DNA of 64,000 nt, taken from the NCBI GenBank assembly GCA_002286715.1, contig NSJX01000006.1:744001-808000 (forward strand), written 5' to 3'. Each line of letters starts with the position of its first letter. The stretch's first letter is position 1. Shown piece after piece: positions 1-11,615 of the stretch. Source of the DNA: Dentipellis sp. KUC8613 (taxonomy: Eukaryota > Basidiomycota > Agaricomycetes > Russulales > Hericiaceae). Under the pieces are notes generated by a model. The model made no database searches. It worked only from the letters and a program-made list of their open reading frames with translations, and had not been told where the DNA came from. The position numbers were made by a program, and so were the translations under genes.

Positions 1-218
1 CGCAGATGACACTGCAGGAGGGCGGCGCGCCGATATCGCTGTCGGCGTTGGTGTCGTATCCGGAGGAGCTGGCGGACCTGCTGGATGGGGAGCACCATAC
101 GGATGAGCTGTGTACGAGGTTTGAGGTAGGGTGGCCGGTGTTAGAGACGTGGCTGGCTGCGTTGGGCGGGGGGAGCGGGAACGGGGATTATGGGAAGGTC
201 TTGATGATCTATCGTTGA
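1..218 (+). CDS. NPR2: C-terminal exon of probable nitrogen permease regulator 2 (partial)
   Basis: Only the last exon is in the window. The frame is open from the left edge and stops at TGA 216-218. An AG just before position 6 could be the acceptor of the preceding intron. The tail contains a block reading LLDGEHHTDELCTRFEV, then a Gly-rich linker and a final VLMIYR. A small winged-helix-like end with 'DG.H..DE.C' and a terminal hydrophobic strand recalls Npr2/NPRL2, the GATOR1/SEACIT subunit that restrains TORC1 when amino acids are short. That assignment is from remembered family pattern and rests on about 70 residues, so it is tentative. The gene converges on RCL1, with about 150 bp between the stops. 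Confidence 0.5.
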   Translation, partial: QMTLQEGGAPISLSALVSYPEELADLLDGEHHTDELCTRFEVGWPVLETWLAALGGGSGNGDYGKVLMIYR

Positions 219-370
219 CGAGGTGTTATTTGGACGACTTATTTTCCAGTCGAGGGGTCCGTTGGTGCACTTTATATGCACAAGCATGAACCAAGTAAGA
301 ATAGGATAAATTAGTAAGGATATATAGTGAGATTAGAAGGCTATGGATACATGTGCGCGATAATCCTATT

Positions 371-1793
371 CTATGCCAAAGACCTATTGACGTTGATGAA
401 GCCCGTGCCGTAACATACATATAAGAGGTCCGTAGAATCCTCTACTTGGGTAATTTTGAATGATGTGCCGAAGACATCTTTTATGTCGCGGAGGAACTGG
501 ATCGTCCGCTCGGTGGGCTCGCTCATGCGAACGCGGCCAACGTCCTCGCTGCCGAGCACCATGTACAGCAGTACGAGACATTGGTGTAGACGATCGATAC
601 AGCCGCCTCTTCGAATTTCAGTGAGTAGGGCATATGAGGCTCGCAGGGCAATGTCTTCCGGGGCTACGCCAGCCTCGGAAATTGCCTCTGAAGAGTGCAA
701 TGCCCCAGTTGTGGACTCAGCAAGTAGTGTCAAAGCATATCCCGGAGACCTGAGAGCGATGATCAGGTCAAAGTTCCGCGTGAGGTTAATCGAAACACTC
801 ACTTCCCGCTGTCTTCACCCTTGTATACATCAGAGTAGAGGTAAATATCGGGGATGAATCGGTTGAGTACTGATCGTGCGGCTTCGATCATGCGATTTGA
901 GAATTGCGGGCTAACGCGGACGGCATGACTACACATATGTATTAACAAAGCATCAGACAGTATCTTGATCAATGTACTCACGCGATACCACGAATCCGCT
1001 TGATTTTGCCAGGATCAACGAAGTTCAGAATTTTCAACTGCTTCGCGACAGGGCAAAGGAATTGAACTTCGCCACCGCCTTGTGGCATTGAACCACGTTT
1101 CTTAATCTGGGCGACAGTCCTTCATGAGTATTATTTAATACATGGTTGGTGCAGGACGTACCCGGAGTTCCAACCCATCTGAAATTCCGAACAGCTCCAA
1201 GTGCGGTAATGTGACCGTTCGGATCAAGTCAACCTGAGCATGGGTAAGGGTCAGCGAAATCGAGTCGAGAACCAAAAGGTGGGTGGAACTCACAGAGAGA
1301 TCCTTGTCGTCCGTGGTGATCCCCTTGAGTGTCAAGTTAAAGGGCTTCTTCGAGAACGGTCCAATCATGATCAAAGGCTCTAAAAAGTAGCCAACTGAGC
1401 GTGACAGAGGGCATTCGTGCGTTATTGCGCCGCCGAAGATTACTCCTGGCTTGACCAGTATGGCAGTACCTGCACGACATAAGAATTCGGCAAGCTTCTG
1501 CAGTAGAGGTTTCACGTACCAGTAAGAGAGATCTCAAATACAGTTCCATTTGTGACCTTCTCCAGCAGCCTCAGGAGACTGATCTCGAAGTCTGTACGCG
1601 TCGAAAAGCGCGTTCTTCAGGGATCGGACGAATTTGGGCAGCTCGCACGGTACGCACCTCGTAGACCGGGGTTCTTGTCATCGGGACGGATTTTGTCTAT
1701 CTTCAACGGCTTCCCACTGATGATAGACAGTACAAGACGATGCCGAAAGGACTCGTGTCCGCTGAAATGCAGGACATCTCGCGAGTGGGACAT
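371..1793 (-). CDS. RCL1: RNA 3'-terminal phosphate cyclase-like protein Rcl1 (18S rRNA processing)
   Basis: Multi-exon gene. The start ATG is at 1793-1791 (MSHSRDVLHFSGHESFRHRL) and the stop TAG at 373-371. Exon 1 ends at NPGLR; a phase-1 GT-AG intron then joins to DFEISLLRLLEKVTNG. Later exons give VKPGVIFGGAITHECPLSRS, GYFLEPL, RGSMPQGGGEVQFLCPVAKQ, VSPQFSNRMIEAARS, FIPDIYLYSD and RGGCIDRLHQCLVLLYM. These blocks follow the order of the Rcl1/RtcA fold along its whole length. Rcl1 is the non-cyclase paralogue that works with Bms1 in the nucleolar small-subunit processome, in early cleavage of pre-18S rRNA. The Rcl1-type ending (ERTIQFLRDIKDVFG, then YGTGFINVN) favours Rcl1 over the true cyclase. 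Exon borders were placed by eye. Confidence 0.92.
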
Positions 1794-2109
1794 GGGTGGA
1801 GGACGGAAAATGTGGATTAGTCAGCGAGCTGAAGGCGCTTTCGAAGTTTGGACTTCGTCTTGAACGCGAACGAATCCATCTCCTTCACTAGTCAGGTCTT
1901 TCGGGCAAAGTTCTGGCACACTTGGTCGTATGCGGCCTCCAAATCTCGAAGCTAGTGGGTCGGAATAAAATGCACAAGGGTGAGGATGTATTTTGTACAC
2001 TAAAACTAAAAATAATCCAAGTAAAACTATAAGAAAAGTACACCGAAAGTCGTCAAAGAGTTTCGTGAAGAAAAACCAAACTGTCGTGTCATCGCATGGA
2101 TAGATAAAC

Positions 2110-5100
2110 TTACAGACGATAGCTCTGAGGTGGGCCCAAAGCCGTCCAATCCGGGTCTCCAATGACAACATTCTCGACCACCAAACCCGGCTCCATACCC
2201 CAGAGCTTCAGTGTATGCTTCCCAGTCACATCACCCGTGAACGTCAAGTTCGAGGTCGTTCTCCTGGTCCCTGCCAAAATGATGTCTCCCCAGTCCGGAG
2301 GAAGGTCGCCCTCGGTGTCTGCATCGGGGACGGGCTGAACGACGGTCGCGTCGCCACCATCGAGTTGGAGAGCGTACTTGATCGGCTTCCCGTCATGGTA
2401 GTTGAGTGTCGGGGCCATCGACACGGTGACGTTCACGAGCGGGAAGTTGGAATCTAATCCTGATGTGGCGTTTGCCATGGGACCGAACCAGTAGAAGTCA
2501 AACTCCAGCACGGGCCCCTTGCCAGCATCGAAGGAAGCCATAGTCGGAGGCCAGGTCGTAAGAGCCGTGTCGTGTAAGCCATAGTTTGGAAGCGTCGCCC
2601 AGGTAGCGTTGTCGCCTTGGTTCGTGATGCGGGAGGCGTTGACAGCGTTAATGCTGACGAAGCCCTGGCTCTCGACGAAGTGGCCGGTGAGATTCTGATC
2701 TGTGGGCACAGTGCGAGGGTCAAGCGGTATGGTGAGGTTGACGTAGGCGCCAATGTTGTCCTCAAAGTATAGCAACGCGACCTGCGTGATGTTGCCAGAC
2801 GAATTGCCGGCCTTGACCTGGTCCCAGTCGATCTTGATCTGCGGACGCATCAATTGAGAAGCGTTCCCTGTAAAGTGTCCGCTGGAGGGTTCGAGAGACA
2901 ACCACGACACATTGGAGGTAACCTTCCAGTGGAACTCCCCGGGGCCGCCAGGCGCAATCTCGACATATCGTGGAGCGGCCTCGTAGCGATTGATGATTGA
3001 CATGTAGGGCTGTCCGCAGAACCATCCTGATGGATTCGTGGTGAGTTCCTCTTCATGTTTGCATAGGTAGTCGCATAAGACTTACCAACGTCGCAGTTGA
3101 AATGAGTATCACCAGGCCAGTTGCCCTTACTGCCTTGGATGCTGAGACGCATTTCAGAGTACATGGGTGTCAGTAATTGAGCGGCCATGTTGCTGAGGGC
3201 GCTCGGCACGACACGCTGCACTGGCGGCATGAAGTTACGCCGCGGGTCACTGAATGAAGGTGAGTGAAAAGAGTGGATGCACGGGTAGATGTGCTCACGG
3301 CCATCCCATATATCCAAAGTGCGTTTGGTTCTACCATAGAAGGTAAGTAACCAGACGGGTTCGACTTGTATCGTCTGCTCACTGCAATGCCGTTCCACTT
3401 TCCACCGAGCAAGTTGTTGTATCTGTTAGCAAGCTCTTGGTCGTACTCGAAATATTGCTGCGTAAGAGAGGCGTAGTAGTCCGCAGAACTCCGAGCCTGG
3501 ATAGAGTACAAGAGGCTCTTAGAACTGATACGGAGGGTTAGTACAAGTACATCAATGAGTATGCTATGCGCGTACCTGGCAACATATGCGCGATTATGAT
3601 TAGCTGAAGCGAGCGTCGGCCACCCAGCTAACTCATAGAAAGCCGCCTGATACTCCTGAGGTAAATTGCCCTCGATCTTGTCGACAAGATCAGTGAGCTC
3701 CTGCCACTCGGAAAGCACGCGGTCCGCTTCGTCATACGAGGTCAAGGACCAAGTGTTCTGATCCACTGCTTCGGGCTTGATGCGCGAGTTCATCTTGAGG
3801 TACGTTTGAATGACATGTGCGATGTCTTCACTGTGTTCGGAGCCGAAGGTCTTCGAGGCCCAGTTCTGCACCCAAGGCGTGACACTTGAGAAGTTCCATC
3901 CCTCGATATCGTATGCCATATCGAGACCCATGTTGAGAGGTACTTCGAGGGGCTTGATGTCGGCGACGTTGAAGACCCAAATACGGTCTAGACCACCTCG
4001 GTACGCCGCCAGAAGTTGTTCGGTCGACCTATGTATAGGCTGTCAGTAGCGCACCGTGTGACTGGACGGCGACCTTACTTGACAAGGTTGTTCGTGCCAA
4101 GCCACTTATACGAGCGCGGCGCGCCAAAGAACTCAACTGTCGACGGCGTCTTGAGTAAAGTCGTGTTCGGCGAGCACGATAAAGCACATACAGTGGTAGT
4201 AGATCCCGCCTCCGCCGGTCCTGTTCCTGACATCCTCGCCCAAGACCGTCCTCAAGTTGCCAAAATTGTCGTCAGCAAACAAGATGGTCACATCGTCTGG
4301 AACTTGAAGACCCTGCGCATAGTATTCTTGGACCTCTTTGTACATGCACCACAACTGCGGGAGCGTCTCGGGCGCCGCGCCGTTGTTTGCGTCGCTGAGG
4401 ATCTGACGCTGGTTCGCAACAATCTTCTCGAGCAGTTCCTTGGACGCGCCAGTAAGACCAGTATCGCCGTTTCCGCGCATACCCATCGTATACAACGTCT
4501 CATAGGGAGCCGCCCGTTCGGCACCGTAGCGCCAGTACGAAGTGATGATGTCGTTGTTGGTGGTATAATCCCAGTCTCCCTTCCCGATGGCCCACCACTC
4601 TGTCGTTGTCGAATGAGAGCAGGTCTAATGGAGAAGCCTTGGCAAGCGTACCTGGCGTGTTCCTGGCCATGGGCTCCTGATGCGTGGTTCCATAGACAAT
4701 TCCCATTCTGTCTGCGAGGACGAGGTTCGGGCCCGCAGTGCCGGTTCCGTTGCCAAGACCGCCATTTGGATACTCGTTCAAACCGGCGACAGGGAAGGAA
4801 TCAGCCCACATTGCGGCTGGAGCAAAGCTGTACATCAGAACATGAAGCATGATATGATAGTTGGAACGTACGCCATATATAGTTTGCTCTCATCCTCAGC
4901 AGGAGTTCGAACACGTGCGCGTAGAACTCAGGAAGGAAAGACTGCCCGAGCGGATTCACACCGACGCCCGCGTGATATCTCTTGTTGGCCCAATTCGTAA
5001 GAGCGGGCTGCTCATCATTGATAAACAATGCGCTGTATATTTGTGAGTGAGTGAGTGAGTGAGTGAGTGAGTGAGTGAGTGAGTGAGTGAGTGAGTGTCG

Positions 5101-5864
5101 AATTGATACATAAGAATTCAGGCGAACCGGTATTTTATAGAAGGAGATCCGTGGAAACAATCCGTCTGATCCGCGAAGTAAAGCTCGTCGTGCTGCTTCG
5201 TGGGCACATCCGCGAACCACACCCAAGGAGATACCCCGGCTTGCTCTGAAAGCGTATACCTGGCCCAACATATGGCATGATCAATAAAAGCGCGGGAATC
5301 CTAATATGCAAATAGCGCACATAGAGTAGATGGTACCGCGCTGAATTTGGAGGTTCGGTCAGCCAGACGCATGAAAATTGCAAGTAGTCGAACCTTGTCC
5401 GCGCCAAAGAGCACGAGGGCCTTCGAAACCCCAGCGGTAGGCTTCTCAACGCTCTGAACCCTCCAAGCCTCCCACTGTCCAGCAACTCCACTGGTCTTGA
5501 GCGTACCATTATTTGCTAATTCGTCCAAAAGCGACGTCTTGTTCAGCGTTCCCACAATGAGAGGCAGACCCTTCGAGGAGTGCTTCGCAATGTCGGAGAG
5601 GGAGCTGATGTTGTATACTTGGACCTTGGCAGAACCGCCGAGAACTGACGCAATGTCTGACGCGAAGGTAGACGCGGCAATATGAACAGCAGGCCAGTCG
5701 GCTTCAGAAGTGAAGATCGTCGGTAATGAAGTTTTCGAGGCTAGAAGGGTGGACGCGTCTTTTGACTTTTCGGAAGAGAGGCATCGCGGAATTGCAGCAA
5801 GAGATAGTTGGGACAGAAAGGGCAGGGCGAGGAACCCTGAAAGAAGGGAACGAGGACGTAGCAT
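2110..5864 (-). CDS. Glycoside hydrolase family 115, secreted xylan alpha-1,2-glucuronidase
   Basis: Large gene of at least nine exons. I chose the ATG at 5864 because it begins a good signal peptide (MLRPRSLLSGFLALPFLSQL, cleavage near SLAAI). An in-frame ATG 24 nt upstream would bury that peptide. Diagnostic blocks in order are WFADVPTKQHDELYFADQ, GSPSIKYRALFINDEQPALT, NWANKRYHAGVGVNPLGQS, GLDMAYDIEGWNFS, LPEYQ-type helices around 3650, DPRRNFMPPVQRVVPSALSN and the C-terminal beta-sandwich from MSIINRYEAAPRYVEIAPGG to the end. GH115 enzymes remove 4-O-methyl-glucuronic acid from glucuronoxylan and are common in wood-decay fungi. Many N-x-S/T sites fit secretion. One intron (5033-5127) holds a (TGAG)13 tract. 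The gene reads as intact. Confidence 0.9.
5033..5127 (-). other. GH115 intron containing a microsatellite
   Basis: On the minus strand the exon reads ...SPSIKYR up to the donor GTTCGCC (5127-5121), and coding resumes with ALFINDEQPALT after the acceptor AG at 5034-5033. More than half of the 95-nt intron is a perfect tetranucleotide array. The splice is supported by protein continuity on both sides. Confidence 0.85.
5044..5095 (+). repeat. (TGAG)13 perfect tetranucleotide microsatellite
   Basis: Thirteen uninterrupted TGAG units read directly from the sequence (CTCA on the coding strand). They lie inside a GH115 intron between donor and acceptor, so length changes would not shift the reading frame. 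They would change intron size and the spacing to the acceptor. Confidence 0.97.
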
Positions 5865-7295
5865 CGCAAAGACCACGCAGGAAGCCAAGACAGATTGGCA
5901 AGGCGGACTCGTGCTGGGGAGGAGCTGAAGCTCGTCTGCAGTGCCATCGCCGTGGGGCTGCGATTAAATGCAGACCTGGTCCAAGGGCTGCTCCAGAGAA
6001 GACAACCGCTTCGCGGGCCGCACGGACCGTCACTTTTCGATGAGTATTGCGAGGCGATTTAGCGAGCGAGGTCAGGGGACACTTAGATGAGGAAAGAGGG
6101 TTAACCTCTCATTTGCCGAAAAGAGGGCAGACCAAAGTGTGTTGCATGACGTTGTAGTGGTTCCGGAGATTGGCGGGCTACCCCGTGGGGAAGCGGGGTT
6201 CCGCACAGTAGGGTCAAGTGATCTGGAAATAAAGAAGAGAGGTGAACGATGCCGACGGCAGTCGTGTTCTTGAGCTTTTTTTGATCGTAATGATCGCCGC
6301 CAGCCCTAGCATGCGCTTATACAACTTCAGCTGACTTACCACGGATATACTGTAGCAGCAATGTTCGCTCGCGATGATTGCCTCCTGACGTCGAATCAGT
6401 AAAATGAGTACTCACAAGCCTTGCACAACGCCCAATACATTCAGAATCCACGAGCCGATGACTCTCGTGTGAATTAATCCACTTCAGACTGCCGTTGGGA
6501 TCTTGCGTCTCTCGAAAATTCTGCGAACATCGTTGATTGTTCCTTGACGCGAATCCGCTCAGAAATAGACAGCTGTTCTGCCCGTCATAACCCATGACAT
6601 CCTCATGGTGTTGATCCGCTTGCGATGATGAGACGAAGACTAACAGGCTTCTTCAGCTTCTGGGCCGCTCTTACCGCCGCCGTGAAATGAACGTCCATGT
6701 GATCTAAGGGATTAAAATGACATCAGTTGGTGGTCAGCAGTAGTGTTCAAACTGGTGGCCTGACCTGGTCATCCCCCAAAGTGCCCTAAACGGTGAAGAA
6801 AGGCCTATTGAGGGCTTGGACAGATGACTATTCATGCCTCATCACGACATTGAAAAGAGAGACATCTGGTGTCGTTTAGTAGCGAATACGCTTCTTGCAG
6901 AGCTGTTGCACTTCCATGTACATGAAAATCCCATTCGCAGAAACCAGCGGGATCTTCGTTAGCGAAGTGGCCACGCGCGCATGGTCAAGGTCAGCATCCC
7001 ACTTGGATACCGCAACGGACATAACAGATAATCAGCGTGCATATATCCTTGAAGCATTGTCAGTCACCGGGTCCAATAACGACCGATAACGATGTTACTC
7101 ACTACATACCCGAGTCGTGCACCGACGTTTAACGGAAGACAGCAGACTGACCAGAAAGTCGGGAGGAGCGGCGATGCTGAGCGCCGGCAAAGGCCGATGA
7201 CCAAAAAAGGACAGCCGTCGAGTTGGCCGTCGAACTGCTTTGAAATTGTCTCCTCGATCCTCTGAAAAGCCGCATCTGCAAAGCCGTCAAATGGA
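5865..7295. other. Intergenic region between GH115 and RRN6-like genes
   Basis: This 1.4-kb stretch holds the divergent upstream regions of GH115 (-) and the RRN6-like gene (+). There is an orphan 92-codon minus-strand frame at 6317-6595 with no recognisable motif and many Ser, Cys and Arg residues. I also see short open minus-strand segments at 6876-7022 and 7085-7351 that might belong to one spliced gene (see findings). I see no transposon or RNA gene here. Confidence 0.5.
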
Positions 7296-10200
7296 ATGGA
7301 TATTTGGCCCACAGATACCCGCCCGCAACAAAGCACTTCCCATCGGCGCAAAGGAAAGAGTCAGGGTAAGGCGAAAGAGACATCGCACTACACCGCGTTT
7401 GAGGTAGGGACTCTCGCCGCGGGGACACTCAGTTCCAACGGTGGCAGGCTAGAATGGACCACCGTTCCCAAACCTGATTCAGGTATGTTACCGAAAGTTC
7501 ATGCATTACCCCGAATTGAACTCTGGCTAGGGCAAAGAAGTCTATACCTTGATGGTCCGATTGTAAAGGCGTTCCCTGTAACGCGCTCAAAGCCCCTGTA
7601 CATACCACACATCTCTGTCAAGCGACGCGCCGAGCAGGGGGTATGTGCCTCTCAAATCGAGTATAACCGCGCCTCTGACGCCCGTCTCACAGGCCCATTT
7701 CTTGCGGACATATCATCCAGATGTAGATATACCTGCAGAACTCATCCGCGACCTGGTTTTGTCGGAAACGCAGTCCACCGAGAGGTTTGAAAGCTTCGAT
7801 CCCGGATTAGGGATGCAGATGGCCGCGTTGTATCTTGCCGACCGGCGTCGCAAGAAGTTTGCATTCTTGGTTTTTCCTATGGGAGAGGTAGGCTCCGAAC
7901 TCAGTGCGTATCACGATCTGTCCATGCAACCCGCGTCAATCTTACCTGTTCATAGACATATCTGAGGTCCAGCTCTCGAAAGATGACGTACCGCGAGTGG
8001 TACCCACACTCCTCCCAAGTCAGCAGTTTGAGACACCAATCAGGCAGGTCTCAACGCTTTCGTACTCGTCCAACGGTTTTGAATCAAGTAGGCCGCGACG
8101 CCTTCATATCTGTGACGTATGCTAAAAAAAGACAAAGGTTCCGTGCTGGCTGTTCGCACATTTACGTCGACATTCGTATTTGCCGTGCGCACGAAGTCTG
8201 GGAAGCTGTCTGCGCAAAGCTCTAAAGTCGAGTTCGAGCAGCTGTCACGTTACGAAAGCTCTGACCTGGGGGGCGGGGAGGTAGTTGATCTGAAGTTTCG
8301 CAGTTCGCTACGCCAAATCTTCATGGTCACCGACCAGGGCATCGTCTTCAGAGGCTCAATTGGTGCCTCCGTTCTGTAAGTTCTGACTTCTGAACCGAAT
8401 CGCCGGATGCTGAATGAGGATATCTAGCGATCGCGTTTGGTCTCCCAATGGCATCTCGACTCACCCCGCCGACGGATTTTGGAGGATTACCAAAAGTGCA
8501 CAGCAGGATGGATGTTTTTTGACATCCAGCAAGGTCGTTATGGAACTGGATTTCAGGGTGAGTCGATCCCTTCATGATCGTCGAACGTGACGTTGAACAC
8601 GACCAGAAAATGGAGCCAAAGACGGTGGTTTTTGAAGTATCATCTTCCAAGGATTTCATCACCTGTATCGAATACGCCCAGGTGGATGGCCTGCTTCGCA
8701 TAGTGACGACCAGCGAAGTTATCTGGATTAACCCTCGCTTTCCTGGAAAGCCTTTGATTGCATGTAAACACAACCGGGACTTCGATCGGACGCTGCGTAC
8801 GGATACCTTGGCAGGTCAATTCGGTGTGTAGTGCAAACGCTTGATATCATATCATCATTGTTCTAAAGTACTCGCCAGGTTCATTGACAATACTGTCCTC
8901 TCTGAAGAACGACCTTCTGACACTGTATAATGTCAATCGAAATAGCGACGACTCGCCGCTACACCTGAACGCGTCACCTTACTGTCTTTCCCCGTTCAAG
9001 TCAGAGGAACCACATATGGGGTTGTACTTCCTTGATAGCTCTCCGGATCCTAGTCAGAGGAACATTTCACTGTTCCAGATGTCGAATCGTCGAGCAATCT
9101 TCCAAAGTCATCTCTCTTTCTCTCCTGAAGGCCAATCGGGGGAAGACGATCCCATACCAGCGAGACTGGCATGGGATACGACTGTTCAGGAATTCGAGTC
9201 GAAGAATCAGAAGCTGCGAGAGGCAATCGGCCCTCTGGGTAGCCGGGACGCCAACGAAATTGACCTTCGATTGGCATATGAAAGTACGTATTTCATTGTC
9301 GTCCAGCGGCCGTGACTCATCTTGTACGAAGGACTTTTCATGAACACTGATCCCGAGAAGAGTGTACGTCCGGAAGAGGACGCAGAGCTATTCTATGAAA
9401 CCCTGGACAGGATGCCAGATTATCTGCAAGATCCTAGTGCTGTGACGGATCAAATGTTGACGCCGTATGTCCTTCTTTACTGTCCATGAGGTTACACTGA
9501 ACATTCATCATGCAGTTTCGACATCGCGTTCCGAGCGGGCGAAGAGCCGCAGATGGTTTCCAGGGCCGATTTCCTCATGCAAAGTGCTCTTAGTTCTTCT
9601 CGTGGATATCGTGCACTTCTGCAAGGTCGAATCCCAATCAATAGCTTGAAGAAACAGGTTTCATGGAGCTATGACCTTGGTCCATTTCTAGAGCGTTTCA
9701 TTTCAGGATTGTCGGGTCTTCCTCGAGACACGTACGCTCGTCTCCAAGAATACAATCTTGCCATGGATGATTATCGCTCTGGACCGTCAATGCGAAGGGA
9801 GACAGAATCTCGGGAGCAGCTGACATTAGACCTCGCTCTTTCGTCTTCTATACTCTCCCCACGCCCTTTCCGACGACCCCTGGAGGCAAGGGCGTTGGAC
9901 GTATCGACCGACGCTTTAGAGACGATGTCACGTGTCACCCAAGCGTTGTCCATCGGATCTGGAGACCTGCCCCCCATTCAATTTGGCTACCTGTCGCCCA
10001 TTCTGAAAGACCACTACAGTCGAATGACAGAGGAGAGCTCTTCAGGTCCGGACAAGCCGACAGACACCCCGCTCGGTGTTCGCCTGTTACTGCAAGAATG
10101 GGACGTTGGCTGCGATCCTGATACATACGAGTTCCATGATCCTTATGGGAGCTCTGAGCAGGATCCCGTGCCGAGTCAGCCCCGCCGCCACGCTCCATTA

Positions 10201-10539
10201 CCCTCAAAGCCCTCATCCACTCAACCTCAAGTGGACACCTGGTCGCAATCGCAGCGCCCGCCGATGATCGCTTCTTCACAAGTCCCTACCATCGTAGCAA
10301 GCACGCAGCGCACCGCGCCAGGCCCCGTCATGTCCCAGCCTGTGTTCCGGCCAGTGTTGCCTGTCAATGCATTCCGCGAGCCAGTTGGGCAGAGTCAGGG
10401 CGCCTTTCTTGAACCTGCTGCGACGCAATTCAGTAGCCAGGAAATTTTGCCGAGTACTCAGGTCGTGGCTGGTCCTTACGGGGACCGACAAGGATTTGTC
10501 AAGAAGAAGCCGCAGAAGAAGAGGTTGGGAGGATTCTGA
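7296..10539 (+). CDS. RRN6: RRN6/TAF1C-like RNA polymerase I initiation factor
   Basis: Multi-exon gene ending at TGA 10537-10539. I place the start at 7296 (MDIWPTDTRPQQ...), which leads in frame to EVGTLAAGTLSSNGGRLEW; the start is uncertain. Supported junctions include PKPDSG|QRSLYLDGPIVKAFPV and LAYE|RLFMNTDPEKSV. The first two thirds form short beta-rich blades (VLAVRTFTSTFVFAVRT, VVDLKFRSSLRQIFMVTDQG, IEYAQVDGLLRIVTTSEVIW), as in the beta-propeller of Rrn6/TAF1C. The last third is a Pro/Ser/Gln-rich tail with a basic end, KKKPQKKRLGGF, a type of terminus I associate with this family. Rrn6 is part of the core factor that recruits RNA polymerase I to the rDNA promoter. The identification rests on architecture and tail and has not been searched. 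Confidence 0.65.
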
Positions 10540-11615
10540 GGGTCATTGGGGGACGAAGGTAAGCTGCTGCTATTATCTACTTCGTTGCATAGCTTTACAC
10601 CCGAGGCACAGGACTTGAAGTGTACGATGCTTTGCGGGTTTCCTAGACGAGCTTGATGACATATGATGAACTTGTACGCCTGTCGGACAGCAGTCGCCAT
10701 GGACTGATCCTCGAATATCAGATTTCTTGAATGGCCAATGATGTTGGTTTCATCGATGGGCGTATGGATTGTTGGTCGGTCATCTTTCGAATGGTAGTCG
10801 ACTTGCAAGTTAGAGAGTTGGCAAAATCAGGGTCTGTTCCCGCATACCCTTGATGTGTCTGAACAATACTGGACTATCCCTCATAGGTGTGCAGTGTCCA
10901 CTTGGATGAGCTGACTGTTCGTTGGCCTAGGCTATGCCCTCAAATCAGTGGAGCTTCCCTGTTGACGTACGTCGCCTTCATGATCATTGAACAGAAGGTT
11001 TCAAAGATCGCTGTATACTCCAAAATCCCTTAGAGAAGATAACATCCTGTTCTTGGGGAGCATGCTGTATCGTATTGCAAAATGCGTTGTTGTTTCCAGG
11101 TATCAGCGATACCCTGACTTCAACATGCATATTTCGATGGCTGACACACTTTCCGACTAAGAGATACTGCTGCCGCTCGGCGTTCGGTCGCTCACATTTG
11201 CGACGATAACGTCAAGCTGACACACCCCCTCACTGTCCTTGTTCTCTCTTTCTCGTCCGTCCATCTGGACATCGCCCAGAAGGTAGGCCACAATTGCCTG
11301 GGCTGTGGAAAGCCGCTCCAAATCATGGACCCCGCCCCACGGAGGCGGATTCCCTGCTTTCCTGAGCAAGTGGAATGGAGATTTGCTAAGATTCCGGAGG
11401 TGTTGACCGATTCTTCGAAGGTGTATTCCCCCTGCTGAGTAGGGTCCTCTCCTATAAAAAGGGAGTATGAAGCTGCTAGAGCTCTCCAGCCTGGTTGCTC
11501 CCTCCTTCCTCTCTTTACTTCGTTCAACCGCAGGTGCTGGTCACCCTTTAAGCTCTCTCCTCTCTTTGTATAACGTCAACCTTTCTTCACGTCCATATCT
11601 CGCCCATCCGTTGCA
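10540..11615. other. Intergenic region upstream of the secreted repeat protein
   Basis: About 1.1 kb without a convincing gene. Minus-strand frames at 11157-11527 are short and lack motifs. The right end is promoter-like, with a TATA box at 11453 and a pyrimidine-rich leader before the ATG at 11616. Confidence 0.5.
11453..11460 (+). promoter_or_regulatory. TATA box of the secreted repeat-protein gene
   Basis: TATAAAAA lies about 160 nt upstream of the ATG at 11616 and is followed by C/T-rich leader sequence, as in strongly expressed fungal genes. The match is exact; its use is inferred. Confidence 0.6.

Noticed and set aside
371..1793. RCL1 considered as a true RNA 3'-phosphate cyclase
   Set aside because: Block order and the conserved C-terminal wording match Rcl1, the non-cyclase paralogue in 18S processing.
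5044..5095. TGAG array considered as a telomere-like, CRISPR-like or coding repeat
   Set aside because: Units are 4 bp with no spacers, do not match fungal telomere repeats, and the tract lies within a proven intron.
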